From Clostridia bacterium (lineage in GTDB: Bacteria; Bacillota_E; SLMV01; PUMD01): a stretch of DNA of 19,579 nt. Positions 7,599 through 14,710 of the stretch are shown here, in pieces; within the stretch, counting starts at the first letter, position 1; the number at the start of each line of letters is the position of its first letter. The DNA is taken from contig PWUB01000176.1 in the NCBI GenBank assembly GCA_003563755.1, positions 1 through 19,579 on the forward strand, given 5' to 3'. The notes beneath the pieces were generated by a model. It did not search any database and was not told the DNA's origin. It worked only from the letters and a program-made list of their open reading frames with translations. The translations under genes were made by a program, and so were the position numbers.

Positions 7599-9212
7599 CT
7601 ACTTCCGGTCTCGGGTGAAGGGTAGGATGCTGTCCGCCGGGGCCAGCTCCACCTCGCCGCACAGGGCGAAGATCGCAGGCGTGCTGAACAGGGGAAGGAT
7701 GACGTGCTGATCGGCGGTCCTGTGCAGAATGTCATCGTATATCCGCGTCCGGCGCTCGCTGCAGAGCTCGGAGCGAGCCTTGTCCAGGAGGTCGTCCAGG
7801 CGCAGGAAGTCACCGCTGTTGATGGTGGCTGTCCCCCTCGAGTGCAGCCACGGCATGAGAAAGGCCGACGGGGCGCCGGAGAGGCACGACCATCCAGCCA
7901 GGGCCACATCGTATTCCCTGGTGAAAAAGTGGGACAGAAAGTCGCGCCAGGGCAGGATCTGCAGGTCAACGGCGAAACCCGCTTCCTCCAGGCGGTCGGC
8001 AACCAGGCGGACGACCGTCTCTCCCCCTGCGTAGACATCCCCGGGGGCGATGATCTGCACGGTGAAGGGCGCGAGTAGATCAGCGGTCCTCACCAGGGAC
8101 CATCTGCCGTCAGAATCGCGTCTTAATCCGGCAGACGTCAGGAGTTCTCCAGCGGCAGCGGCATCCAGCTCGCGGGCCATGCAGGTGCGTACGGGCGAAT
8201 CGGGCGGCAGCCAGTTCGAGGCGGCCGTAAGATAGCGAAGATCCCCCACTCCCCGCAACAGGCAGGCCCCGTCACCCACAGCCGAGAACACGGCCCTGCG
8301 CACGAGGGGATCATCGAAAGGTTCGTTGTGCGGGTTCACTACCAATCCCCGGACGTTGGGGGAGGGCAGGCTCTCGATGCGTGTACCCAGCTCGACGGAT
8401 AGAGGGCGTGCCTCCCCGGGGCGCACAAAGGCGACCACGTCCACCCGGTGCAGCAGTTCCCTGGTGTCATCATCCCAGAAACGGGGAGACGCCAGGTCCA
8501 CCTCGGGCGAAAGGAAGTGAAACACGAGGGAGCGGTAGGCCTCCTCCCTCGACACCGCCCGCAGTATGAGGGCCCCCTCGGGAGTGAACCCCGCGAACCG
8601 GTACCGGCCGGCCCCGACTGCCTCATCACCGGGATAGGTGGTCACGGCGAGCTGGGCCGAGGTGGCCACGGCTTCGGGGAACTCCGCGTCCGGTTCGACG
8701 AGGTGCATGCGCAGGGTACCGGTATCGACGGCCTCGACCCGGCGTACATTTGCCAGGACGGCGGGCCGCTCCTGCCGGTCAGGGCCCTCCCAGAGGTGGG
8801 CGATCAGGCCAGCGCTGATGCGGGTGCCGTCGTGAAGCGCTGCTCCCTCATCGAGGGTGAAATCCCAGGTCAGCGCCTCGTCGCAGGACGACCACCTCAC
8901 CGCGAGGTCACCCACCACCCCACCACGGCCGTCGGGGCGTACCAGCCACCTGTGCAGATAACCCAGCACCAGCATCGATGCCAGGTCACCCGCTCCGACC
9001 GCACCGGGATCCAGGACCAGTCCCTCCGTCCGCACGGCCACCTGAAGGGAGCCGGAACCCACCGGCTCCACCACCGTCTCATCCGGGTCCTCGGACAGCG
9101 GCCTGACCGTGGGATCTCCTCCCCCCGTGCATCCTGCGGCGAAAAGCACAAACACCGCCAGGAGGTACACTGCGACGGGGCCCTGGATCGCCGGCAACCG
9201 GAGGTGGATCAT
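7599..9212 (-). CDS. ABC transporter substrate-binding lipoprotein, family 5
   Basis: A 537-residue SBP_bac_5 family protein. Residues 1-28 are a lipoprotein signal peptide: a hydrophobic core followed by the lipobox FAAGC, with Cys28 as the acylated residue and a Gly-rich tether (TGGGDPT) after it. The region RWSSCDEALTWDFTLDEGAALHDG (about 106-129, quoted by ends RWSS and LHDG) is the family's 'heterogeneous ligand opening' strand set, and FDDPLVRRAVFSAVGDG (near 298-314) corresponds to the conserved DxxVRxAxxxAID motif. It should bind a peptide-like or small ligand at the outer membrane-facing surface. The ATG overlaps the TGA of the ComB-like gene (ATGA), so translation is probably coupled; AGGAG is 11 bases upstream. 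No transporter partners are in the window. Sequence differs widely from the second binding protein, so they are not a recent duplication. Confidence 0.87.
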   Translation of the reverse strand: MIHLRLPAIQGPVAVYLLAVFVLFAAGCTGGGDPTVRPLSEDPDETVVEPVGSGSLQVAVRTEGLVLDPGAVGAGDLASMLVLGYLHRWLVRPDGRGGVVGDLAVRWSSCDEALTWDFTLDEGAALHDGTRISAGLIAHLWEGPDRQERPAVLANVRRVEAVDTGTLRMHLVEPDAEFPEAVATSAQLAVTTYPGDEAVGAGRYRFAGFTPEGALILRAVSREEAYRSLVFHFLSPEVDLASPRFWDDDTRELLHRVDVVAFVRPGEARPLSVELGTRIESLPSPNVRGLVVNPHNEPFDDPLVRRAVFSAVGDGACLLRGVGDLRYLTAASNWLPPDSPVRTCMARELDAAAAGELLTSAGLRRDSDGRWSLVRTADLLAPFTVQIIAPGDVYAGGETVVRLVADRLEEAGFAVDLQILPWRDFLSHFFTREYDVALAGWSCLSGAPSAFLMPWLHSRGTATINSGDFLRLDDLLDKARSELCSERRTRIYDDILHRTADQHVILPLFSTPAIFALCGEVELAPADSILPFTRDRK

Positions 9213-9967
9213 GGTGCAGATCTCTCCTGTGACCTGATGAGAGGCGTCCCTCCGCCGTCGGCATCCATGACCCCGAGGACATCCACGACCGACAGCTGTG
9301 CAGCGCTCTTGACGTCGTCACCAACACCCATTCCGATGAGCCTCCTCGCGTGGGGCATCTCCCTCAGCATTTCGAAGATCCCACCACCCCTGTGTCGGCC
9401 GAAATCACGGGCGATCAGGGCTCCTCCGCCGAGGGAGAGGGTGACATCCTCCGCCTCGAGCCTGCGTAAGAGTTCCGAGGCGAAGAGAACATCCTCGGGC
9501 GCAACGCGTCGGCCCCCATTCGTTCCGGAACAGGCGATGATCACCCGGTCCGGCTCTCGGTGCAGGATATGGGAGGCCACCGCCTCCAGGTTGTTGAAGC
9601 ATCCGGCCGCCACCCAGTCCGCCCCCCGCGCCCCCGTGAGGGCGGTGGTGCCGTTAGTGGTGGTGAGGATGACCGTCCGTCCCCCCACAACCCCGGGAAC
9701 GTACTCGGCCGGTGAGTTGCCCAGGTCGAAACCCCGGGGCGGCACCCCCTCCCGCTCGCCGCCCAGCAGTCCTCCCCGAACCGCATGCATCCTCCGGGCC
9801 TCATCCACCCCTGCCACCGGGATCACGGCACGGGCTCCGGCAGCCAGGGCCGCGGTGATAGTGGTGGTGGCCCGAAGGATGTCCGTAACGACTACCCCGG
9901 ATCCGTCCAGGTCTATGCTCTCCAGCTCCCGGGCCGCAAACGCCACCTCCAGGTTGAGTTCATCCAC
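9209..9967 (-). CDS. ComB-like 2-phosphosulfolactate phosphatase family protein
   Basis: The 252-residue protein matches the ComB family over its whole length. Signatures are VVVTDILRATTTI (25-37), GFDLGNSPAEY (79-89), LTTTNGTTAL (101-110) and CSGTNGG (146-152). In methanogens ComB removes phosphate from 2-phospho-3-sulfolactate in coenzyme M synthesis, using magnesium. Many Bacillota carry homologues without the rest of that pathway, and their substrate is not settled; 3-sulfolactate metabolism is one possibility. No ComA or ComC homologue is in the window. The start is GTG with GGAGG 7 bases upstream. It begins 14 bases after the threonine dehydratase stop and overlaps the next gene by four bases, so it is embedded in the operon. 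Confidence 0.88.
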   Translation of the reverse strand: MDELNLEVAFAARELESIDLDGSGVVVTDILRATTTITAALAAGARAVIPVAGVDEARRMHAVRGGLLGGEREGVPPRGFDLGNSPAEYVPGVVGGRTVILTTTNGTTALTGARGADWVAAGCFNNLEAVASHILHREPDRVIIACSGTNGGRRVAPEDVLFASELLRRLEAEDVTLSLGGGALIARDFGRHRGGGIFEMLREMPHARRLIGMGVGDDVKSAAQLSVVDVLGVMDADGGGTPLIRSQERSAP

Positions 9968-9981
9968 GTCGCAGCCTCCCC

Positions 9982-10968
9982 TCAGGGCCTGAGCCGGGGA
10001 CCCCAGTCCAGCTTCAGGCCCTTTTCGATCAACCTATTCAGGGTCGTCATGTCCATGTTGCCGCCGGTGAGTATCACCACCACGTTCCTGCCTCCTCCGT
10101 CCACGGCTCCGTCCAGCACCCCGGCCATGGAGACCGCACCCGAGGGCTCGACCAGAAGCTTCGCCCGCTCGAGGAGCAGCAGCACGGTGTCGGTGATCAC
10201 AGCCTCGGACACCTGGTGAAAGACGTCAACGTGGTCCCTTATGTAAGTGAAGGGAGTCATGCCCGGGCGGCGGGTCCGCAGGCCGTCGGCGATGGTATCG
10301 ACATCGACTTCGACGGGCTCTCCCGCCCGCACCGACTCGTACATGCAGCAGGACCCGATGGGCTCCACCCCGACCAGAACGATGTCTTCACGCTCGCACC
10401 TGGCGGCTCTCGACACCCCCGCCATCATGCCGCCCCCGCCGATGGGCCCGACGATGACGTCTACCTCCGGCAGCTCCTCGATGATCTCGAGGGCGCAGGT
10501 ACCGTGCCCCTCCAATATGCCCTCGTCGTCGGTGGGGTCTATGTAGACCAGGCCGCGTTCTTCGGCCAGCTCCCTGGCCTTCTGCTTGCGCTCATCAGCA
10601 TACAGGCCGTGCTGGATTATTTCCGCCCCGTATCCCCTCACCGCCCGCATCTTCGAACGGGATGCATCCACGGGCATGACCACCAGGGCAGCCACCCCCA
10701 GCCGGGATGCAGCATAGGCCAGGGCACCGGCGTGGTTTCCGGAGGACGCCGTGACGACGCCCAGCTCCCCCTCGGCATCGCTCAGCTGGAGGAGGCGGTT
10801 GTAAGCGCCCCGCACCTTGAAGGCCCCGGTCTTCTGCAGGTTCTCGGGCTTGAGGTACACCCTGTGCCCGGTGTAGCGGCTGAAGGTCGCTGAATACTGA
10901 AGGGGCGTGGGCTGGGTGGCGCCCCTGAGCCTCTCCCTCGCCCGCTGAAAATCCTCGCGGTTCAACAC
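9982..10968 (-). CDS. Threonine dehydratase, short catabolic-type (PLP fold type II)
   Basis: A 328-residue PLP enzyme converting threonine to 2-oxobutanoate and ammonia. The PLP lysine is Lys51 in KTGAFKVRGA (46-55). SSGNHAG (75-81) forms the substrate loop, GGGG (177-180) the phosphate-binding loop, and TGGN (301-304) the C-terminal site. There is no C-terminal ACT-type regulatory domain, so it resembles the catabolic TdcB form rather than biosynthetic IlvA; serine dehydratase or racemase activity cannot be excluded. I chose the GTG at 10968, giving the family-typical opening MLNREDFQRARERLRG. An open extension to a TTG at 11070 adds 34 atypical residues and reaches into the divergent regulatory region. 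A purine-rich GGGAGAAGGGA lies 11 bases before the GTG. It appears to be the first gene of the minus-strand array. Confidence 0.88.
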   Translation of the reverse strand: MLNREDFQRARERLRGATQPTPLQYSATFSRYTGHRVYLKPENLQKTGAFKVRGAYNRLLQLSDAEGELGVVTASSGNHAGALAYAASRLGVAALVVMPVDASRSKMRAVRGYGAEIIQHGLYADERKQKARELAEERGLVYIDPTDDEGILEGHGTCALEIIEELPEVDVIVGPIGGGGMMAGVSRAARCEREDIVLVGVEPIGSCCMYESVRAGEPVEVDVDTIADGLRTRRPGMTPFTYIRDHVDVFHQVSEAVITDTVLLLLERAKLLVEPSGAVSMAGVLDGAVDGGGRNVVVILTGGNMDMTTLNRLIEKGLKLDWGPRLRP

Positions 10969-11134
10969 GTTGGCATCGGTCCCTTCTCCCAGGTAAATGC
11001 ACCGCCTGGTCAGGATGTATTGCTGACAAATTATTTGATATGCTTCAGTATGAACCTTGTTCGAAGACAACCTGGATTCCTGCCGAGCCTTGGGCGCAGG
11101 ATATCAGTATGTGACTGTGGGGGAGGCTCTTTTC
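10969..11134. promoter_or_regulatory. Divergent intergenic region between threonine dehydratase and moxR
   Basis: This 166-base stretch separates two outward-reading operons and contains the only marked AT-rich island nearby (about 11019-11052). For the plus strand the best promoter is CTGACA (11023-11028), 17 bases, then CAGTAT (11046-11051), about 83 bases ahead of the moxR start; the -10 match is poor. On the minus strand TTCGAA and CATATC are 17 bases apart in the same island, also weak. The octamer TCAGTATG occurs twice in direct orientation, at 11045-11052 and 11104-11111. The moxR ribosome binding site GGGGGAGG ends the region. Confidence 0.4.
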
Positions 11135-12079
11135 ATGAATAATTCCGCCGTCGAGACGATCATCCGGATCAAGGAAGCCATCGGTGAGGTCATAGTCGGA
11201 TACACAGGCGCCGTAGAACTTCTCCTCACGGCCCTCTTCAGTGAAGGACACATCCTCATCGAGGACGTACCCGGAGTCGGAAAGACCATGCTGGCCCGAA
11301 CCCTGGCCGTGGTATCGGGCCTCAACTTCAAGAGGATCCAGTTCCCCCCCGACCTTCTGCCCTCGGACCTGACGGGAGTCAACGTCTACGATCCCCGCCG
11401 GGGGGAATTCGAGTTCCAGCCGGGGCCGGTGTTCACCAACATTCTCCTCGCCGACGAGATCAACCGGGCCACCCCCCGCACACAGTCGGCGCTGCTGGAG
11501 TGCATGCAGGAGCGCCAGGTCACCGTTTCTGGGGTCACCCGGGAGATTCCGCGCCCCTTCGTGACCGTGGCCACCCAGAACCCGGTGGAGATGTCGGGGA
11601 CTTTCCCCCTCCCCAGCGCCCAGCTGGACCGCTTTCTTCTGCGGATCTTCCTGGGATACCCGGAGGAGGCGGACGAGATGCAGATACTCGACCGGTACCG
11701 CCGCCCGCAGAACCCCGAGGAACGCGTGCAGGCGGTGGTTTCGCCCGAAGAACTGCTGGAGATCTCCAGGCTCGCCGAGGAGGTCTACCTGTCCGACGAG
11801 CTGCGGGCCTACATAGTGACCGTCGTCCGCAGCACTAGAAAGAGGCCCGAGGTGGAGCTGGGAGCAAGCCCCAGGAGCGCCATCATGCTCGCGAATGCCT
11901 CCCGTACCCTGGCCCTTCTCCGCGGGCGCGACTACGTCGTACCCGACGACGTACAGGACCTGGTGGTGCCGGTCCTGGGTCACCGTCTCGTGGCGGGCGA
12001 GGAAACCTGGCTGAGGGGACGTGAAGCGGAGGCTGTCCTGGGAGATATCGTGGCGGAAACGCCGGTGCCAGGGGAATGA
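11135..12079 (+). CDS. MoxR family AAA+ ATPase
   Basis: A 314-residue MoxR-type ATPase, normal length for the family. Walker A is DVPGVGKT (44-51), Walker B LLADEINRA (104-112), sensor 1 VTVATQNP (143-150), and the SPRSA sensor-2 region follows near 250. The glutamine- and proline-rich signature RIQFPPDLLPSDLTG (67-81) is typical of MoxR. These ATPases act as chaperones that help mature or regulate partner proteins carrying vWA-like domains, usually encoded next door. The ATG at 11135 has GGGGGAGG 8 bases upstream; a longer frame from 11057 lacks a site and lies in the promoter region. Its TGA overlaps the ATG of the DUF58 gene (ATGA), indicating translational coupling. It is the first gene of the plus-strand operon. 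Confidence 0.95.
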   Translation: MNNSAVETIIRIKEAIGEVIVGYTGAVELLLTALFSEGHILIEDVPGVGKTMLARTLAVVSGLNFKRIQFPPDLLPSDLTGVNVYDPRRGEFEFQPGPVFTNILLADEINRATPRTQSALLECMQERQVTVSGVTREIPRPFVTVATQNPVEMSGTFPLPSAQLDRFLLRIFLGYPEEADEMQILDRYRRPQNPEERVQAVVSPEELLEISRLAEEVYLSDELRAYIVTVVRSTRKRPEVELGASPRSAIMLANASRTLALLRGRDYVVPDDVQDLVVPVLGHRLVAGEETWLRGREAEAVLGDIVAETPVPGE

Positions 12080-13323
12080 TCGTCGATCCCCGGAAGGTTC
12101 TGCTCAGTCTGCTGGCCCTGCTGGTGTTCGCCGGAGTCATCTCCTCAACCCCGGCTCTCACGTTCATGAGCCTGGCGGTGGGGCTGGCCCTGGTCACGGG
12201 CGGGGTCTGGGCCAGCTCGGGGGCGGAACACTTCGACTGCCGTCACCACGTCTCCGAGGACCGCTGCATGACCGGCGACACCCTCCAGCTGACGGTGGAG
12301 CTGGATAATCCGACCTTTCTGCCCCTTCCCTGGGTCGAGATGACCGACTTCACACCCGGCAGGGCCTTTTTCGCCGGCAGGGACACCGATCCCGACTCCG
12401 CCGTCGCAGGCGATCTCTTCATACGCACGGGCATGTCGTGGTTTCAGCGCCTCCGCCGGACATACCATGTGACCCTGACCGCCCGCGGGTACTACCAGGT
12501 GGGCCCCTCGGTCGTCCGCGTGTGGGACCCCCTGGGTCTCACCCACACGGAAAAGCGCATCGAAAACCGCCAGGCCCTGATGGTCTATCCCATAACGGTG
12601 TCCCTTGCAGAACTGGGGATCAGTTCCGACCACCCTTTCGGAGACCCCGAGCGCCAGCACTGGCTGTTCCGGGACCCCTTCTCCGTGGCCGGCGCCCGTC
12701 CCTACGAACCCGGTGATGCCATGCGCATGATCCACTGGCCGGCCACCGCCGCGGCGGGAGAGATGATGACCCGCCAGCAGGAGGGGACCCGCAGCCCGGA
12801 CGTTTTGATCTTCGTGAACCTGCGGACCATGACCACAGCGTGGCACGGGACCGTTTCCGACTTCCTGGAGCTGTCCATGACGGCGGCGGGTTCGGTGGCC
12901 CGATACGCGACGGGCCGGGGGTACCGGGTGGGCCTGTACGGCAACGGCAGCATGCTCAAGGAACACGAGGAGGCCAGCGCCCCCCCGCTGCGCATCGACC
13001 CCTCATCCCATCCCCGCCAGCTGCGCCGCATACTGAGCGCCCTGGCGCGAAGCGCACCCCACGGCAGCCACCCGCTGGAGAAAACGCTGCATCGGCAGGC
13101 GATGAAGGGTCTTTACGGTTCGACGGTCATCGTTATATCGGCCATCCTGACCGACGGACTGAGATCCCAGCTTCTGCGGATGGCCGCCGACGGGTACTCG
13201 GTCACGTTCATATACACCGGCGACCCTCCAACTCCGTCGGTGCCGGGCATCCGCTGTCACGATCTCGGGGGAAAGAGGAGGTGGCAGGAGATTGCAGAGC
13301 GTTGGGGACACTCCGCTGACTAA
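12076..13323 (+). CDS. DUF58 domain protein (MoxR partner, membrane-anchored)
   Basis: A 415-residue protein with two N-terminal membrane helices (about 7-22 and 28-46), a beta-rich segment that follows, and the DUF58 core ARPYEPGDAMRMIHW (207-221), close to the family consensus RxYxxGDxxRxIxW. After it comes a vWA-like strand, DVLIFVNLR (242-250). DUF58 proteins are almost always encoded beside MoxR and are thought to be its client or adaptor, with the large domain in the cytoplasm. The usual arginine before the HW pair is replaced by Met218, and the following SAR motif reads ATAAAG, so the motif is somewhat diverged. It starts within the moxR stop codon and overlaps the next gene by 32 bases. 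Function beyond MoxR partnership is not known. Confidence 0.9.
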   Translation: MIVDPRKVLLSLLALLVFAGVISSTPALTFMSLAVGLALVTGGVWASSGAEHFDCRHHVSEDRCMTGDTLQLTVELDNPTFLPLPWVEMTDFTPGRAFFAGRDTDPDSAVAGDLFIRTGMSWFQRLRRTYHVTLTARGYYQVGPSVVRVWDPLGLTHTEKRIENRQALMVYPITVSLAELGISSDHPFGDPERQHWLFRDPFSVAGARPYEPGDAMRMIHWPATAAAGEMMTRQQEGTRSPDVLIFVNLRTMTTAWHGTVSDFLELSMTAAGSVARYATGRGYRVGLYGNGSMLKEHEEASAPPLRIDPSSHPRQLRRILSALARSAPHGSHPLEKTLHRQAMKGLYGSTVIVISAILTDGLRSQLLRMAADGYSVTFIYTGDPPTPSVPGIRCHDLGGKRRWQEIAERWGHSAD

Positions 13324-14710
13324 CCACCTGGCGTCTACCATGCTGCGGGCCACGGTGGACCTGTGCTGGCTGATCCCGCTGGCCTACATCATGTCGGGCG
13401 GCCCCGATACTCCGGTGACCGACGGAGCCGTGACGGCGGCCTCGCTCTTCATACCCGCCCTCTTCGCCGCCCTCGTCTGGCACCTCCGCCCTGCAGCATC
13501 GGTGAGAAACTCCACCCTGCCCTTTGCCGTGCTCTGGATCGGCATGACCTGGTGGCTGCAGAACCGCGCCGCGCTGGAACACGGCCTGGCTGAGCTGATC
13601 CTCAGCGGCGATATCGCCCCGGCCGCCCTGTCCTTCATCCACGTGAGCCTCTCCGTCTACCGGGGCTACTCCTCCGCCCGACGACCCACGGAACGCATGA
13701 CCCTGGGAGACCTGCTGCGGGGAACCGTGCTGACGGGCACTGCGCTGCTGGTCCTGAGGTTGTCCGTCGAATGGTATCCCGTGTGGCCGGTCCTGGTCCT
13801 TCCCCTGGCCCTGGTCGGATCCTCCGTCTCAGCCCGGGCCTACCTCATCAACCCCTCCCTGGACGCCAGCCGCCTCGACTGGCGGGCACGGTGGGCGGTG
13901 GTAGCTGCCCTGGTCATCATACCCTTCGCTGCCACCCTGATCCTGATAGGAATGTCGTCTCCGGGCTTCTGGTCCGCGGTGGCCTCGGTGATCTCGGGGG
14001 TCTGGAGATACATCGCCGAGGCGATAACCCTGCTGGTCTATCCCTTCGCCTACCTTGCATACCTTTTGTATCGTCTTCTGCTGAGGTTCATACCCGAGGA
14101 CGCGGAGGCACCCCCCGTGGACGAACCCGGCCCACCGGAGCTGGACGAGTGGGAAATCGTCGACGATGCCCCGGTGGCCGCAGTGCTCTCGATCATACTC
14201 CGCATCCTCACCGTACTGGTGATGCTGGGCGTGGTGGCCTGGGTATTCCGGGCTCTCCGGGGGCCCCAGGAGGCACCGCCCGTCGAGGAGTGGGAGGAAG
14301 AACGGGTCTCACTGTGGGATCCGGATGCTTTCCGCCGCCGCCTGCGCGAGATGATCAGCCCCACGGCCGACGATCCGGAGACTCCCACCTACCGCACGGA
14401 TACGGAGCGGAGGATACGAACGTGGTTCCGCGAATTCACCACCCTCGCCTCACCCGTGCACCGCTACACCTCGACCCAGACCCCCAGGGTCTACTGCCGG
14501 CGAGTCGCTGAAAAGGCCGCCGACCTCTCGAGGCGGGCGACATCGGGCCTGTTCGAGCTGCTCGGTGCCTACGACCTCGTGCGGTACGGACCGCCGGTCG
14601 AAGACGACCGGCTGCAGCAGCGGGCGGAAGAGGCCATGGAGACTCTGCTAGTCGAAAGGTGGGCCAGTCAGGGCAGCGGCGGCTCGGTGAAGGCGGATTC
14701 CGGCGGATAG
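13292..14710 (+). CDS. Multi-spanning membrane protein with DUF4129-like C-terminal domain
   Basis: The 472-residue protein has many hydrophobic segments between residues 18 and 265 (for example 46-63, 76-90, 142-156, 162-178, 201-221, 240-264) and another at 294-320. A hydrophilic tail follows (330-472). Within the tail, TPRVYCRRVAEKAADL (397-412) and LLGAYDLVRYGPP (423-435) resemble DUF4129, the domain that closes TgpA-type transglutaminase membrane proteins and occurs alone in MoxR operons. The transglutaminase catalytic triad is absent. An acidic proline-rich linker (268-290) sits between membrane parts. The TTG at 13292 has AGGAGG about 10 bases upstream; the alternative ATG at 13340 has no site. 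The gene overlaps DUF58 by 32 bases and, tail to tail, the metallophosphoesterase by 43 bases. It may be an envelope component controlled by MoxR. Confidence 0.75.
   Translation: MQSVGDTPLTNHLASTMLRATVDLCWLIPLAYIMSGGPDTPVTDGAVTAASLFIPALFAALVWHLRPAASVRNSTLPFAVLWIGMTWWLQNRAALEHGLAELILSGDIAPAALSFIHVSLSVYRGYSSARRPTERMTLGDLLRGTVLTGTALLVLRLSVEWYPVWPVLVLPLALVGSSVSARAYLINPSLDASRLDWRARWAVVAALVIIPFAATLILIGMSSPGFWSAVASVISGVWRYIAEAITLLVYPFAYLAYLLYRLLLRFIPEDAEAPPVDEPGPPELDEWEIVDDAPVAAVLSIILRILTVLVMLGVVAWVFRALRGPQEAPPVEEWEEERVSLWDPDAFRRRLREMISPTADDPETPTYRTDTERRIRTWFREFTTLASPVHRYTSTQTPRVYCRRVAEKAADLSRRATSGLFELLGAYDLVRYGPPVEDDRLQQRAEEAMETLLVERWASQGSGGSVKADSGG

Noticed and set aside
5509..7710. 733-codon open frame on the plus strand
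   Set aside because: Antisense to the second binding protein and the Cys-rich gene, both of which have recognisable motifs or good starts. Its product is rich in His, Gln and Arg and lacks any family signature.
8448..9992. 514-codon open frame on the plus strand
   Set aside because: Antisense to the lipoprotein and ComB-like genes. The translation becomes a Ser/Arg/Pro-rich shadow with no ribosome binding site.
10969..11070. N-terminal extension of the threonine dehydratase to a TTG at 11070
   Set aside because: The extra 34 residues do not resemble the family, no ribosome binding site precedes the TTG, and it would run through the AT-rich promoter region.
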